From contig NZ_CP005188.1 in NCBI RefSeq assembly GCF_001563285.1, positions 67,501 through 131,500 on the forward strand: 64,000 nt of DNA, read 5' to 3'. This document shows, one piece after another, positions 18,774-28,524 of the stretch (its first letter is position 1; every line of letters begins with the position of its first letter). This stretch comes from Sphingobium sp. MI1205 (GTDB lineage: Bacteria > Pseudomonadota > Alphaproteobacteria > Sphingomonadales > Sphingomonadaceae). The position numbers and the translations under genes were made by a program. The notes beneath the pieces were generated by a model that did no database searches, was not told the DNA's origin, and worked only from the letters and a program-made list of their open reading frames with translations.

Positions 18774-19244
18774 TCAGGCCTCCTCGACAGGGCTGATCGA
18801 AAGTATCTCTACAGAGTTTGCTTTCCCGCCAAAATCCACCTGCTCCCCAGCTTCGGCATCCATCATTGCGCGGGCAAGGGGCGAAGAGAAGCTGATGCGC
18901 CCATCATTGGGATCCGCTTCATCATCGCCGACAATATAGATGGTCTTCGTCTGGCCGTTGAGGCGGTAGGCCACGCGCGTCCCAAATGCCACTGCTCCTC
19001 CATCCGGCACTGGCCGCAGTTCCGCCGTCGCCAGCCGGGTGCGCCAGTAACGCAACTCGCGCTTCAGCTTCTTTGCCTCATCCTCCGTCATGTCCGCGGT
19101 CTCGGCGGCTTCCAGCGCCTCGACTTTTTCGCGCGTCAGCCGAAGCCCGCGCTGCGTCACCCAATTGGGACCGGGCGGTAGTGGGATTTCGAAGGTGGGC
19201 TCCAGATGCTCCTCATCGCTTTCGCGGCGAAAGGCGACGCTCAT
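18774..19244 (-). CDS. GreA/GreB-family transcription factor
   Basis: About 156 aa with the two-domain architecture of Gre factors. The N-terminal coiled-coil part includes VTQRGLRLTREKVEALEAAE and a Lys/Arg-rich second helix. The C-terminal FKBP-like part includes VAFGTRVAYRLNG, YIVGDDEADPNDGRISFSSP and ARAMMDAEAGEQVDF. Canonical Gre factors rescue backtracked RNA polymerase. Whether the acidic tip needed for cleavage is intact is not certain (AETADMTEDEAKK). ATG at 19244 is preferred (AGGAG upstream on the minus strand) over the longer frame to 19298. Confidence 0.82.
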   Translation of the reverse strand: MSVAFRRESDEEHLEPTFEIPLPPGPNWVTQRGLRLTREKVEALEAAETADMTEDEAKKLKRELRYWRTRLATAELRPVPDGGAVAFGTRVAYRLNGQTKTIYIVGDDEADPNDGRISFSSPLARAMMDAEAGEQVDFGGKANSVEILSISPVEEA

Positions 19245-19294
19245 AAAAATCTCCTGAGAATATCCGTTCGAGATTGGGTGCCCCAGGCGGGCTT

Positions 19295-21118
19295 TCAATC
19301 CTCGTCGAACAGCCCGGCGAGCTGCTCGACCATCGTGCCGCCCAGCTGCTCGGCGTCCATGATCGTCACCGCGCGCCTGTAATAGCGGGTGACGTCATGA
19401 CCGATACCGATCGCCACGAGTTGAACGGGCGACCGATTTTCGATCCACTCGATCACCTGCCGCAGGTGACGCTCCAGATAGGTGCCGCTGTTGACCGACA
19501 GTGTTGAGTCATCGACCGGCGCACCATCGGAAATCACCATCAGGATACGGCGTTCTTCGTTACGCGCAATCAATCGGCTGTGCGCCCAAAGCAGCGCCTC
19601 GCCGTCGATATTTTCCTTCAGCAGCCCCTCGCGCATCATCAGGCCCAGATTCCTGCGCGCCCGGCGCCAGGGCTCATCGGCCTTTTTGTATATGATGTGC
19701 CGCAGGTCGTTCAGCCGTCCCGGCATCGGCGGCCGCCCGGCGGCCAACCAGTCCTCGCGGCTCTGGCCCCCTTTCCAGGCGCGGGTGGTAAAGCCCAATA
19801 TCTCGGTCTTGACGCCGCAGCGTTCCAGTGTGCGCGCCATGATGTCGGCACTGATCGCGGCGATCGAAATCGGTCGCCCCCGCATCGATCCCGAATTATC
19901 GATCAGCAGCGTGACCACCGTATCGCGAAATTCCGTATCCCGCTCCACCTTGTAGGACAGCGAGCGCGTCGGATCGATCACGATCCGGGCCAGCCGCGCT
20001 GCGTCGAGCAGGCCTTCTTCCTGATCGAAATCCCAGGAGCGCGACTGCTGCGCCATCAGTCGCCGTTGCAGCCGGTTCGCCAGCTTGGTGACCGCGCCTT
20101 GCAGGCTGACAAGCTGTTGGTCGAGGAACCCGCGCAGCCGATTGAGCTCATCCTCATCACACAGGTCGTCAGCGGTCACCACCTCGTCATGCCTGGTCGT
20201 GTAGGGCTTGTAGTCGAAACCGGGCGGCAGGTCGGATAGCGGACGGTTCGGGCGGACCGGCATCATGCCCTCATCGCCCATATCGTCGGCGCCTTCCTCA
20301 CTGTCGGCGTCGAAATCGTCGCTATATTCGGTTTCGCCGTCCTCGGTTTCGCCGCCCTGGTCTTCGGCGCGGGCCTCGGCGTTCATATCGCTGTCGCCGG
20401 CCTCCTCTTCGCCGGAGTCGCCTTCTTCCTGCTGCTCTTCCTGGTCTTCGCCTTCTTGCGGCTCTTCCTCATCGGTTTCGGGCGGCACATCGCTTTCGAC
20501 CAGCTGCAAATGTTCCAGCATCGCCTGGGCAAGCTTCTGGAAGGCGCGCTGGTCGTCGATCGCCATGGTGAGCGCGTCGAGATCGGCACCTGCCTTTTCC
20601 TCGATCCACGCGTCCACCATCGCCATCCCACCGGCTGCGTCCTTGGGTATTTCCTGCCCCGTCAGCCGCTCGCGCACCTTCAGCGCCAGCGCGGTGGACA
20701 GTGGCACTTCGTCCGCTGAACGTGCCCGCCGCAGCGGGTCTGACCGCAGCCGCAGTTCCAGCGCGTGATTGAGGTTGGCGCGCACGCCCTCCATCGCCCG
20801 CGCGCCGATCGCCTCCACCCGCGCCTGCTCGACCGCGTCATAGACAGCGCGCGCGGTGGCGTCGGCGGGGGCTGCCGCATTATGCATGCGCAGATTATGG
20901 TGCCGCAGGCGCAACGCATTGGCGTCCGCAAATCCGCGGGCGAGTGCGACCTGATCGGCGGGCAGGTTGCGGCCCGGCGTTGGCACCTTGATCGCCTTGC
21001 CAGCCATATGCGGCGCGTCGGCTGTGAAGCCGACTTCCACTTCCGCGTCGCGCGCGATCGAGCGGGCCGCGCCGGACAGCACATCCTTGAACGCGTCGAG
21101 GGGCGACCGTTCAGCCAT
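19295..21118 (-). CDS. cobT: Cobaltochelatase subunit CobT
   Basis: A 607-aa protein of the aerobic cobaltochelatase. With CobS it forms the AAA+ chaperone that loads CobN for Co2+ insertion into hydrogenobyrinate diamide. The N-terminal domain is followed by a very acidic low-complexity stretch at about residues 210-290, then a VWA domain with [13 protein letters not shown] and a conserved [12 protein letters not shown]. cobN is not in this window. cobST lie in a conserved BolA-DnaJ-cobS-cobT block, so they may serve another AAA+/VWA role. The gene follows OsmC at a 21-nt gap. Confidence 0.92.
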   Translation of the reverse strand: MAERSPLDAFKDVLSGAARSIARDAEVEVGFTADAPHMAGKAIKVPTPGRNLPADQVALARGFADANALRLRHHNLRMHNAAAPADATARAVYDAVEQARVEAIGARAMEGVRANLNHALELRLRSDPLRRARSADEVPLSTALALKVRERLTGQEIPKDAAGGMAMVDAWIEEKAGADLDALTMAIDDQRAFQKLAQAMLEHLQLVESDVPPETDEEEPQEGEDQEEQQEEGDSGEEEAGDSDMNAEARAEDQGGETEDGETEYSDDFDADSEEGADDMGDEGMMPVRPNRPLSDLPPGFDYKPYTTRHDEVVTADDLCDEDELNRLRGFLDQQLVSLQGAVTKLANRLQRRLMAQQSRSWDFDQEEGLLDAARLARIVIDPTRSLSYKVERDTEFRDTVVTLLIDNSGSMRGRPISIAAISADIMARTLERCGVKTEILGFTTRAWKGGQSREDWLAAGRPPMPGRLNDLRHIIYKKADEPWRRARRNLGLMMREGLLKENIDGEALLWAHSRLIARNEERRILMVISDGAPVDDSTLSVNSGTYLERHLRQVIEWIENRSPVQLVAIGIGHDVTRYYRRAVTIMDAEQLGGTMVEQLAGLFDED

Positions 21119-21139
21119 CGATGTTGGCGCTCGCGCTGC

Positions 21140-21568
21140 TCACGGTCGTTCGCCTTCGCCCACATATGGAACAGCGATGGTCTCGATCCGCGTCTCCACT
21201 TCACTCATCAGCTTATGGACCGGGCAGCGCGCCGCAACGCCGATCAGCGTGTCATGCTGCTCGTCGGTCAGGGGACCGCTCAGCGCAATGCGCGTGGTCA
21301 GCTTGTAGATGCCATCCCGTTCCTGACTTGCGTCGCGGGTCACGCCGACATGAATGCCTTCCACCGGGATGCTCTTGCGCTGCGCATACCACAGGATCGT
21401 CATCGCCTTGCACGCGCCGAGCGCCGAATCATAGAGATCGTGCGGATCGGGGCCTTCATCATGCCCGTCCGGCGCGGTCATGTCCGCGATCAGCTCATGC
21501 CCACGGATGCTGATCCGGTGTGCGCTGCCATCGGGCGCGATGCGTTCGACGACGATCATGGCCGTCAC
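21140..21568 (-). CDS. OsmC/Ohr-family protein
   Basis: About 142 aa from a GTG at 21568 that overlaps the cobS stop by 4 nt (GTGA); ATG at 21559 is the alternative. The OsmC fold is clear: [20 protein letters not shown], then [20 protein letters not shown] with the first redox Cys, and RCPVHKLMS with the second. OsmC proteins reduce organic hydroperoxides through this Cys pair. It lies between cobS and cobT, which are usually adjacent, and is translationally coupled to cobS. Confidence 0.88.
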   Translation of the reverse strand: MTAMIVVERIAPDGSAHRISIRGHELIADMTAPDGHDEGPDPHDLYDSALGACKAMTILWYAQRKSIPVEGIHVGVTRDASQERDGIYKLTTRIALSGPLTDEQHDTLIGVAARCPVHKLMSEVETRIETIAVPYVGEGERP

Positions 21569-22572
21569 GCCGCCCGGTGAGCGACGCTCTCCGGCAGATC
21601 CTTGCCGAACACGCGCTGATAATATTCCGCCACCAGCGCCCGCTCCGCCTCGTCGCATTTGTTGAGGAAGGACAGGCGGAAGGCGAAGCCGACATTATTG
21701 AAGATAAGGGCGTTCTGCGCCCAGCTGATCACAGTGCGCGGGCTCATGACGGTGGATATGTCGCCGTTGATGAAGCCCTGGCGGGTCAATTCCGCCACCT
21801 TGATCATGTTTTCGACTTCCTTGCGGCCGCCTTCATGGTCATATTCGCCCGACTTGGCGAGGACGATCTGCGCCTCCGTCGCGGCGGGCAGGTAGTTCAG
21901 CGTCACGACCAGGTTCCAGCGGTCCATCTGGCCCTGGTTGATCTGTTGCGTGCCGTGATAAAGGCCGGTGGTGTCGCCGAGGCCAACCGTATTGGCGGTC
22001 GCGAACAGGCGGAACCAGGGGTTCGGACGGATCACCCGGTTCTGGTCGAGCAGCGTCATCTTGCCATCGGTTTCCAGCACGCGCTGGATGACGAACATCA
22101 CGTCTGGACGTCCCGCATCATATTCGTCGAACACCAGCGCGACCGGCCGCTGCAATGCCCAGGGCAACAGCCCTTCGCGGAATTCCGTGACCTGCTGGCC
22201 GTCCTTCAGCACGATGGCATCACGGCCGACCAGGTCGATACGGCTGATATGCGCGTCCAGATTGATGCGGATGCAGGGCCAGCGCAGCCGCGCCGCGATC
22301 TGTTCGATATGGCTCGACTTGCCGGTGCCATGATAGCCCTGCACCATGACGCGCCGGTTGAAAGCAAAGCCCGCCAGAATCGCCAGCGTAGTGTCCGGGT
22401 CGAACACATAGGCGGGGTCGAGGTCTGGCACGCGCTCATCGGCTTCGGAAAAGGCCGGGATCTTGAGATCGACGTCCACGCCGAAAATTTCGCGCGCATC
22501 CACCTCGCGGTCGGGCGCCGCCAGCAGCGTTTCGGCGCGGGTATCGGGCTGGACGTTGGGAATGTCGGTCAT
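21565..22572 (-). CDS. cobS: Cobaltochelatase AAA+ ATPase subunit CobS
   Basis: A 335-aa AAA+ ATPase (MoxR/BchI branch). Walker A is GYHGTGKS at 79-86, and Walker B is in [14 protein letters not shown]. The sensor region [20 protein letters not shown] and the sentence-like [11 protein letters not shown] stretch are typical of CobS. It powers cobalt insertion together with CobT. It starts the cobS-OsmC-cobT unit, 117 nt downstream of the DnaJ-like gene in the same direction; that gap has no gene. Confidence 0.92.
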   Translation of the reverse strand: MTDIPNVQPDTRAETLLAAPDREVDAREIFGVDVDLKIPAFSEADERVPDLDPAYVFDPDTTLAILAGFAFNRRVMVQGYHGTGKSSHIEQIAARLRWPCIRINLDAHISRIDLVGRDAIVLKDGQQVTEFREGLLPWALQRPVALVFDEYDAGRPDVMFVIQRVLETDGKMTLLDQNRVIRPNPWFRLFATANTVGLGDTTGLYHGTQQINQGQMDRWNLVVTLNYLPAATEAQIVLAKSGEYDHEGGRKEVENMIKVAELTRQGFINGDISTVMSPRTVISWAQNALIFNNVGFAFRLSFLNKCDEAERALVAEYYQRVFGKDLPESVAHRAA

Positions 22573-22689
22573 TTCCTGATCTTTCTGGTCATGTCACTCC
22601 AGCCCCTAAACGATAGGGGAAGGGCATGTCGATAGAGTGGGGCCTCCTTCTCCGCCGATCAAGCGGCCCCTTTGCATGGATTGGCCTGT

Positions 22690-23307
22690 TCAGGCGAAGG
22701 CGGGCGCCTTGCGCAGAAGGCCATAGGCTTCGATGACACCCAGCAAGGCGCTTTCATGACTGCGATCGCCGCCATTATGATCGGGATGATAGCGGCGTAG
22801 CAGTTCGGTATAACGCTGGCGTAGCGCCTTGCGATCCGCGTCGATGCCAAGGCCCATGACGGACAACGCCTTGCGATCCTCGTTGGACAGGAACTTGCCA
22901 TCCTGTCGCATCTGATTGTCGGCACGGGCTTTTGCCACCCGTTCCTTGAACTTCGCGCCGATCGCGTCGAGCGGATCCTGGAAATCGGACCAGCGCGGTG
23001 GCGGGCTGGCGCCGTTGGCGGCAAAGGCGCGAGTCTCGCGCTCCCATCCTGCATAGGGGCGCTGAGCGGCAGCGATCTCGTCCGGGCTCATGCCAGTGAA
23101 GAAATTATAACCTTGGTTGAACTGGCGGACATGCTCAAGGCACAGCCAGCGCCAGCGCGGTCCTTCAAGATTTGAACGCGATCCCTCCAGCGGCGGCGCG
23201 CGAAACTCGCCCGGCTCGATGCAGCCATCGACGGCGCAGGGGCGGTCGCTTTCCACGCGGCCATGGAAACGGTTGAAACGGCGGGTCGAGAAGGGGTCGG
23301 TAGACAA
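22690..23307 (-). CDS. DnaJ-domain protein
   Basis: A 205-aa protein with a C-terminal J domain: ALRQRYTELLRRYHPDHNGGDRS contains the HPD motif that stimulates DnaK ATPase. The N-terminal half has conserved Cys (PCAVDGCIEPGEFRAP and WLCLEHVRQFNQGYNFF), possibly a metal site. This architecture is a well-conserved alphaproteobacterial protein encoded beside cobS and divergent from BolA, as here. The client is unknown. Confidence 0.88.
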   Translation of the reverse strand: MSTDPFSTRRFNRFHGRVESDRPCAVDGCIEPGEFRAPPLEGSRSNLEGPRWRWLCLEHVRQFNQGYNFFTGMSPDEIAAAQRPYAGWERETRAFAANGASPPPRWSDFQDPLDAIGAKFKERVAKARADNQMRQDGKFLSNEDRKALSVMGLGIDADRKALRQRYTELLRRYHPDHNGGDRSHESALLGVIEAYGLLRKAPAFA

Positions 23308-23351
23308 GATTGCCCTGATGCATGGTGAAAGAAAGGCCTTATATAGGGACG

Positions 23352-23636
23352 ATGAGCACTCAACTGAAAGGCCCGGTGGCCACAGAGATCGAGGATCGGC
23401 TGCGCGCCGCCTTGTCGCCAGAGCATCTCGCCGTGATCGATGACAGCGAAAAGCATCGCGGTCATGCGGGACATGATGGATCGGGCGAAAGCCACTTTAC
23501 GGTGGAGATCGTTTCGGCCGATTTCACGGGCAAGAACCGCGTCGCGCGCCAGCGCCTTGTGAACGCGGCGCTTGCTGACCTGCTGCGCGAAAAAGTGCAT
23601 GCCCTGGCCATCAAGGTGCGTGCGCCCGGCGAATAG
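23352..23636 (+). CDS. bolA: BolA-family protein
   Basis: About 94 aa. BolA proteins bind [2Fe-2S] clusters with monothiol glutaredoxins and influence morphology and iron responses. The KH-like fold is visible: IEDRLRAALSPEHLAVIDDS, then the GHAGHDGSGESHFTVEIVS loop with the cluster-ligand His, and RVARQRLVNAALADLL. ATG at 23352 (MSTQLKGP) is chosen over the upstream in-frame start at 23322. The next gene begins within 15 nt, so it is cotranscribed with pirin. Confidence 0.9.
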   Translation: MSTQLKGPVATEIEDRLRAALSPEHLAVIDDSEKHRGHAGHDGSGESHFTVEIVSADFTGKNRVARQRLVNAALADLLREKVHALAIKVRAPGE

Positions 23637-23650
23637 TGAAGGGAAGGCCC

Positions 23651-24556
23651 ATGATCCTCGACGATCTCGTTATCCAGACCATTACGCCTACGACCCATGA
23701 CCTGGGTGATTTTCGCGTCCATCGCTCGCTTCCTGCTCCCGGCCGGACGATGGTGGGACCGTTCATATTTTTCGATCAGGCCGGACCTGCAAAGATCGGC
23801 GCGGGGCAGGGCATTGACGTGCGCCCGCATCCACACATCAATCTCGCGACCGTCACCTATATGTTCGAGGGCGCCTTCCTGCACCGGGACTCGCTGGGGA
23901 CGGAGCAACTGATCGAGCCGGGCGCGGTCAACCTGATGACGGCGGGCAGCGGCATTGTTCATTCCGAGCGTTCTCCCGACAGCGATCGGGCCAAAGAGTC
24001 CAAGCTTTCGGCGATCCAGACCTGGCTCGCGCTGCCGGAGGCGGTGGAGGAAATGGCCCCGGCCTTCGAACATGTCAGCGAAGGGGGATTGCCCGTCATC
24101 GACTGCGGCCGCGCCAGCGCCCGCGTCATCATGGGCAGTCTCTGGGGTGCAACCTCGCCGGTCACCACCTATGCCGACACCATCTATGCGGACATCCAGC
24201 TTTCACCCGGCGGTACTGTGCCGATCGATACGGATGCCGACGAGCGGGCCCTTTATGTGGCGGGCGGCGACGCGGCGCTCGATGGCGTCGCGCTGCTGCC
24301 GCAAACGCTCTACGTCCTGCGTCCCGGCACCCGCGCCACGTTGATGAGCGTCGACGGCGGCCGCGTAATGTATTGCGGCGGTGAAGCCTTCACCACGCCT
24401 CGTCATGTGTGGTGGAATTTCGTCTCTTCAAGCAAGGATCGCCTCTATCAGGCGCGCGAGGATTGGGAAGCGATGCGCTTTCCGCTGATCCCTGGCGATG
24501 ATCAGGAATTCATCCCCATTCCTCAGGGCCGCCCCAAGACCGTCAGCTATCCGTAG
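23651..24556 (+). CDS. Pirin family protein
   Basis: A 301-aa bicupin. The N-terminal cupin metal ligands are visible: RPHPHINL (two His) and GSGIVHSE (His and Glu), matching the Fe site of pirins. The C-terminal domain carries RHVWWNFVSSSKDRL, the conserved signature near the end. Bacterial pirins include quercetin dioxygenases and regulators of metabolic enzymes; the role here is open. ATG at 23651 has GAAGGG upstream. It is the second gene after bolA. Confidence 0.87.
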   Translation: MILDDLVIQTITPTTHDLGDFRVHRSLPAPGRTMVGPFIFFDQAGPAKIGAGQGIDVRPHPHINLATVTYMFEGAFLHRDSLGTEQLIEPGAVNLMTAGSGIVHSERSPDSDRAKESKLSAIQTWLALPEAVEEMAPAFEHVSEGGLPVIDCGRASARVIMGSLWGATSPVTTYADTIYADIQLSPGGTVPIDTDADERALYVAGGDAALDGVALLPQTLYVLRPGTRATLMSVDGGRVMYCGGEAFTTPRHVWWNFVSSSKDRLYQAREDWEAMRFPLIPGDDQEFIPIPQGRPKTVSYP

Positions 24557-24562
24557 GACCGA

Positions 24563-25408
24563 TTACTGCGCGAAGGTCAGCGAAAGATTCTCGGCATTTT
24601 TCGGAATGTCGATCCGGCTTTCATTGATCGACGCTTCCTCGCCGGGCTTCAGGCTGGTGCGGTCCGCTTTCGTCGTCCAGCTGAACACCAGACGGTTTTG
24701 CTGGTCGCGCAGCTGGACCAGGACCGGGGGCACCGGCAACGTCTCCTTGCCGCTGTTCACGATCCGCGCGCCAAAGGCGAAATATTCTTCGCCCGTCGGC
24801 AGCTTGCGCCGTTCGGCGGGTTTTGACAGGTAGAAGAGCAGGTCCGGATCGGCTTCCTCTGCGACCAGACCCAGATTGATGGCCCAGCTGGGCGTGCCGA
24901 AATACCAGAGCGCGCCGCCCACGCCGCCGATCACCAGGCAGAAGAGGACAGCGGCATAGGTCCACAGCTTCAGGCGATTGCGCCTCGGCTTGACTGGGGC
25001 AGCGCTGCTTTCCTCGACATCGTCCCGCCCGCGCCCATAAACGTCATCATAACGATAGTCGCTTTGGGGTGCGGCTGCCGGCGCTGATTGAACAGGCGCG
25101 ATCGGGGATGCCATGACGGGTTCGGCCACAGGCTCTGCTGCGACAGGATCGGCCATCACCGGCTCGGGCGCTGGCGGCGGAGCAACCTGCGGAGATGGAG
25201 CCACGACCGGGGCGGACGGCGCGGTTGGCGCCACCGTTTCGACTGGTGCCTCGGCAACAGCTGCGGCTTCTTCGCGAGGCGCAAGCACCGGTCCCTCCTG
25301 GAACCAGCTATGTTTACACGAGGCGCAGCGAACCTGGCGGCCATTGGGGCCGACGGCGCTGTCCGGCACAATATAGCGCGTGGCGCAATTGGGACACACC
25401 AGGATCAT
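24563..25408 (-). CDS. Zinc-ribbon (MJ0042 type) membrane protein
   Basis: A 281-aa protein. The N-terminus is an MJ0042 zinc ribbon (CPNCATRY...[10 protein letters not shown], CxxC twice). A long Pro/Ala/Val-rich linker follows at about residues 45-120. One membrane segment ([20 protein letters not shown]) comes next, then an extracytoplasmic beta-type domain ([18 protein letters not shown] and [20 protein letters not shown]), resembling the DUF3426 domain. It is divergent from ftsE, a conserved arrangement in alphaproteobacteria. Function unknown; a membrane-envelope sensor or assembly factor is conceivable. Confidence 0.82.
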   Translation of the reverse strand: MILVCPNCATRYIVPDSAVGPNGRQVRCASCKHSWFQEGPVLAPREEAAAVAEAPVETVAPTAPSAPVVAPSPQVAPPPAPEPVMADPVAAEPVAEPVMASPIAPVQSAPAAAPQSDYRYDDVYGRGRDDVEESSAAPVKPRRNRLKLWTYAAVLFCLVIGGVGGALWYFGTPSWAINLGLVAEEADPDLLFYLSKPAERRKLPTGEEYFAFGARIVNSGKETLPVPPVLVQLRDQQNRLVFSWTTKADRTSLKPGEEASINESRIDIPKNAENLSLTFAQ

Positions 25409-25578
25409 GACGCTTCATAGGCACGGCTTGGACTCGAGGGCAAGCGGCATTGAAGGGGCAGTGTTGAGATGCCGCGACTCGGCGGTTTCCGCCACTTGGG
25501 CTTTACGCCTGCCTGCCCGCTGTGCCATGGCTATCGCTACGGGGGCAAAAGGGGGCGCGCAGGCGCATTCATTGAGGC

Positions 25579-26295
25579 ATGTCGGCGATCGTACAGTTCG
25601 AAAATGTCGGCCTGCGCTATGGTCTGGATAGCGAAACGCTGTCCGACGTCAGCTTCTCCCTGAATGGCGGCGGTTTCTATTTCCTGACCGGCGCGTCGGG
25701 CGCTGGCAAAACGTCGCTGCTCAAGCTCTTGTATCTTGCCCAGCGTCCCAGCCGTGGCGTCATCCGCCTGTTCGGCGAGGATGTGGTGACGCTTCCCCGC
25801 AAGCGCCTGCCGGGCTTCCGCCGCCGCATCGGCGTCGTGTTCCAGGATTTCCGGCTGGTCTCGCACCTGTCCGCCTATGACAATATCGCCCTGCCGCTGC
25901 GGGTCGCGGGCATGGCGGAAAGCGAGATCGACGCATCGGTTTCGGAAATGCTGAACTGGGTGGGCCTGGGCGACCGGGGGCAGGCACGCCCGGCAACGCT
26001 GTCGGGCGGGGAGCAGCAGCGCGTCGCCATCGCCCGCGCCGTCATCGCCCGGCCCGAAATCCTTGTCGCCGACGAGCCCACGGGCAACGTCGATGCGGAC
26101 ATGGCCCGCCGTCTGCTGACCCTGTTCGAGGCGCTTAACCGGCTGGGCACGACCATCGTCGTTGCCACGCACGATTTGCCGCTGATCGGTCAGGTGGACG
26201 GCGCGCAGATGATGCGGCTGGACAAGGGACGGCTATCCGATCCGACCGGATCGTTGCGCTATCCGCCCCGGCCACAGGGCGTGGCGGCGTCATGA
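25579..26295 (+). CDS. ftsE: Cell-division ATP-binding protein FtsE
   Basis: The ATPase of the FtsEX complex, which links septal Z-ring activity to peptidoglycan hydrolase activation. 238 aa. Walker A GASGAGKT at 38-45, Q-loop VFQDFRLV, signature [14 protein letters not shown], Walker [13 protein letters not shown] and H-loop ATHD are intact. Its last four bases overlap the ftsX start (ATGA), so the two subunits are co-translated. The 170 nt upstream, shared with the divergent zinc-ribbon gene, contains the promoters but no further gene. Confidence 0.95.
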   Translation: MSAIVQFENVGLRYGLDSETLSDVSFSLNGGGFYFLTGASGAGKTSLLKLLYLAQRPSRGVIRLFGEDVVTLPRKRLPGFRRRIGVVFQDFRLVSHLSAYDNIALPLRVAGMAESEIDASVSEMLNWVGLGDRGQARPATLSGGEQQRVAIARAVIARPEILVADEPTGNVDADMARRLLTLFEALNRLGTTIVVATHDLPLIGQVDGAQMMRLDKGRLSDPTGSLRYPPRPQGVAAS

Positions 26296-27194
26296 CCGGT
26301 GCAGACCGCCGCGCCGCCGCCGCTGCGCGAAACCGTCTTCTGCCCGAAGGCCGCGTTGCCGGACCCATGCCCTGGGTCATTGCGATCATGATGTTCCTGA
26401 CGGTTCTCGCCGCTGCCGCGGGGCTTGGCCTTGCCGCCGCCGTGCAGTCGGTCGGCGCCGACCTTGCCGGGCGCGCAACCGTGCAGATTGTCGAGGCGAA
26501 CGCCGACCGGCGCGAGACGCTGAGCGGAGAGGCGGCGCGATTGCTGCGCAAGTCGCCCGATGTGCAGAGCGTCCATCCCGTCGATCCGACCGCGCTGGCG
26601 GAGCAGATTCGTCCCTGGCTGGGTCAGGACGCCGCCAGTGGCGATTTGCCGATCCCCGCGTTGATCGACGTCGAATTGAAGCCAGGCCCGACCGACGTTC
26701 AGGTTCAGCGGATTGGCCGGGCACTTGCCGCTCTTTCGCCCCAGATCCGTGTGGAGCCGCACGCATCCTTTCTTCGGCCGCTTGCCCGCCTGCTCGCGGC
26801 GCTCGGCGGGCTCGCAGCGGGCATAGTGTTGCTGATGGCGCTCGCGACCGCCGCGATCGTCGTGCTGGCGGCGCGCGCCGCGCATGACAGCCATCGCGGG
26901 ACGATCGATGTGCTGCACCTTATGGGAGCGACCGACGTGCAGATTGCCCGCCTGTTCCAGCGCCGCATCGGCCTTGATGCGCTGTTCGGCGGGCTGCTGG
27001 GGTTCGTCACGGCCCTGCTCGTCATCATCCTGCTCGGCACGCGCCTCGCCGCCACTGGATCAGACCTGCTGGCGGCGATTAGCCTGCCGTGGAGCAGTTG
27101 GCTGATCCTTGCCGCCCTGCCTGTCGGGGGCGTCCTGCTCTCGACGCTTGCCGCGCGCTGGACCGTACTGCGGTCGTTGGGGCGACTGCTGTGA
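26292..27194 (+). CDS. ftsX: Cell-division membrane protein FtsX
   Basis: A 300-aa permease-like subunit with four membrane segments: one near residue 35-60 (PWVIAIMMFLTVLAAAAGL), two in the middle and one near the C-terminus. A periplasmic domain at about 65-155 is expected to contact hydrolase activators. The conserved ARAAHDSHRGTIDVLHLMGA loop between segments 2 and 3 is present. It overlaps ftsE at its start and ydcF at its end (GTGA). Confidence 0.92.
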   Translation: MTGADRRAAAAARNRLLPEGRVAGPMPWVIAIMMFLTVLAAAAGLGLAAAVQSVGADLAGRATVQIVEANADRRETLSGEAARLLRKSPDVQSVHPVDPTALAEQIRPWLGQDAASGDLPIPALIDVELKPGPTDVQVQRIGRALAALSPQIRVEPHASFLRPLARLLAALGGLAAGIVLLMALATAAIVVLAARAAHDSHRGTIDVLHLMGATDVQIARLFQRRIGLDALFGGLLGFVTALLVIILLGTRLAATGSDLLAAISLPWSSWLILAALPVGGVLLSTLAARWTVLRSLGRLL

Positions 27195-27721
27195 TTGTAC
27201 GCCTCTTCGCCGTGACGATGCTTGCCTGGATGCTGGGCTTCGCCTGGTTTGCCATCTTCCTGCCCCAGCCGCTCGATGGCCGCCCTACGGACGCCATCGT
27301 CGTGCTGACCGGCGGTGCAGGCCGCATCGATCGGGGGCTTGCGCTGCTTCAGGAAGGCGCGGCCAAGCGGATGCTGATTTCCGGCGTGGATCGTTCTGTC
27401 CGTCCGTCCGAACTCGCCGCCCAATATGACGCGCCGGAGCGGCTTTTCTCCTGTTGCATCACCCTTGGCCGCGAAGCGATCGACACGCGGTCCAACGCCA
27501 TCGAAACATCCCGCTGGCTGGAGCGCCGGCATTTCAAGACCGTCCGCCTGATCACAACGGACTGGCACATGCGCCGCGCGGCGCTGGAACTGCGCCAGGC
27601 GCTGCCCGGCAGCCTGACGATCATCTATGACGCCGTACCCAGCCGCCCCAGCCTCACCATGTTGATGCGCGAATATAATAAATATCTGCTCCGCCGGGCA
27701 GCGGCGCTGGTCGGGATCTGA
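27191..27721 (+). CDS. YdcF-like DUF218 protein
   Basis: About 176 aa from GTG 27191, overlapping the ftsX stop by 4 nt. One N-terminal membrane anchor (LFAVTMLAWMLGFAWFAIF) is followed by a DUF218 domain: DAIVVLTGGAGRIDRGLALL, LGREAIDTRSNAIETSRWL and RLITTDWHMRRA. DUF218 includes ElyC/SanA-type envelope proteins, so a role in cell-wall or lipid-carrier homeostasis fits the ftsEX context. The reaction is unknown. Coupled to plsC by a TGATG overlap. Confidence 0.85.
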   Translation: MIVRLFAVTMLAWMLGFAWFAIFLPQPLDGRPTDAIVVLTGGAGRIDRGLALLQEGAAKRMLISGVDRSVRPSELAAQYDAPERLFSCCITLGREAIDTRSNAIETSRWLERRHFKTVRLITTDWHMRRAALELRQALPGSLTIIYDAVPSRPSLTMLMREYNKYLLRRAAALVGI

Positions 27722-28464
27722 TGAACAACATGATTACCGCCATGCGTTCGCTCGCCTTCATGCTGGCTTTCTACAGCGGATCGGCCCTGCTGGTGTTCAG
27801 CGCGCTCCTTGCCGCTTGGCCCTGGCCTTCCGCTGTTCCCGCCATCGCGACCGTATGGAGCCGTTTTCACCGACTCTGCGCGCGCTGGCTGCTGGGGCAG
27901 AAGGTGCGGATCGAGGGTGAACTGCCCCATGGGCGCTATCTCTATATCGTCAAGCATGAATCGATGTTCGAGACGATCGATCTGCTTTGCCTGTTCGATC
28001 GTCCGGTCATAGCTGCCAAGCGCGAATTGCTCGACATGCCAGCCTGGGGGCGGATCGCGCGCCTCTACGGATTGATCCCGATCGAGCGCAGCGCCGGGGC
28101 GAGCGCCATGCGTACGCTACGCGCCGCCGCGCGGGCGGCTACCGATCAGGGGCGGGCTGTCTGCCTCTTCCCTGAAGGCACGCGCGTCCCGCACGGTGAA
28201 GCGCCGCCGCTACGCGCGGGCTTTGCAGGTCTTTATTCGCTGCTCGGCATGCCTGTGGTGCCGATCGCGATCGACAGCGGCCGCCTGTCGCCGCGCGGCA
28301 AGTTCATGAAGCGGCCGGGCACCATCACCTACAAGGTCGGCGAAATCGTCCCTACCGGCCTTGACCGCCGGGAGGCCGAAGCGCGCGTTCATGCGGCGAT
28401 CAACGCGCTCAACCCGACGGTTCCTTCGGAGGCCACGCAGAGACGCGAAGACGCAGATATGTAA
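27721..28464 (+). CDS. plsC: 1-acyl-sn-glycerol-3-phosphate acyltransferase
   Basis: Acylates lysophosphatidic acid to phosphatidic acid at the inner membrane. 247 aa with an N-terminal hydrophobic segment. The acyltransferase block I reads VKHESMFETIDLL, an H-x4-E instead of the common H-x4-D. Block III is LFPEGTRVPHG and block IV MPVVPIAIDSG. The last residues (after PTVPSE) look like non-conserved read-through. It is the fourth gene of ftsE-ftsX-ydcF-plsC, linking division genes to phospholipid synthesis. Confidence 0.9.
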   Translation: MNNMITAMRSLAFMLAFYSGSALLVFSALLAAWPWPSAVPAIATVWSRFHRLCARWLLGQKVRIEGELPHGRYLYIVKHESMFETIDLLCLFDRPVIAAKRELLDMPAWGRIARLYGLIPIERSAGASAMRTLRAAARAATDQGRAVCLFPEGTRVPHGEAPPLRAGFAGLYSLLGMPVVPIAIDSGRLSPRGKFMKRPGTITYKVGEIVPTGLDRREAEARVHAAINALNPTVPSEATQRREDADM

Positions 28465-28524
28465 GTTCGCAGGCGCAGGCCCCAGATCCGCTGGACATTG
28501 CCCCTCGCGTCACCGCGCGAAAAA

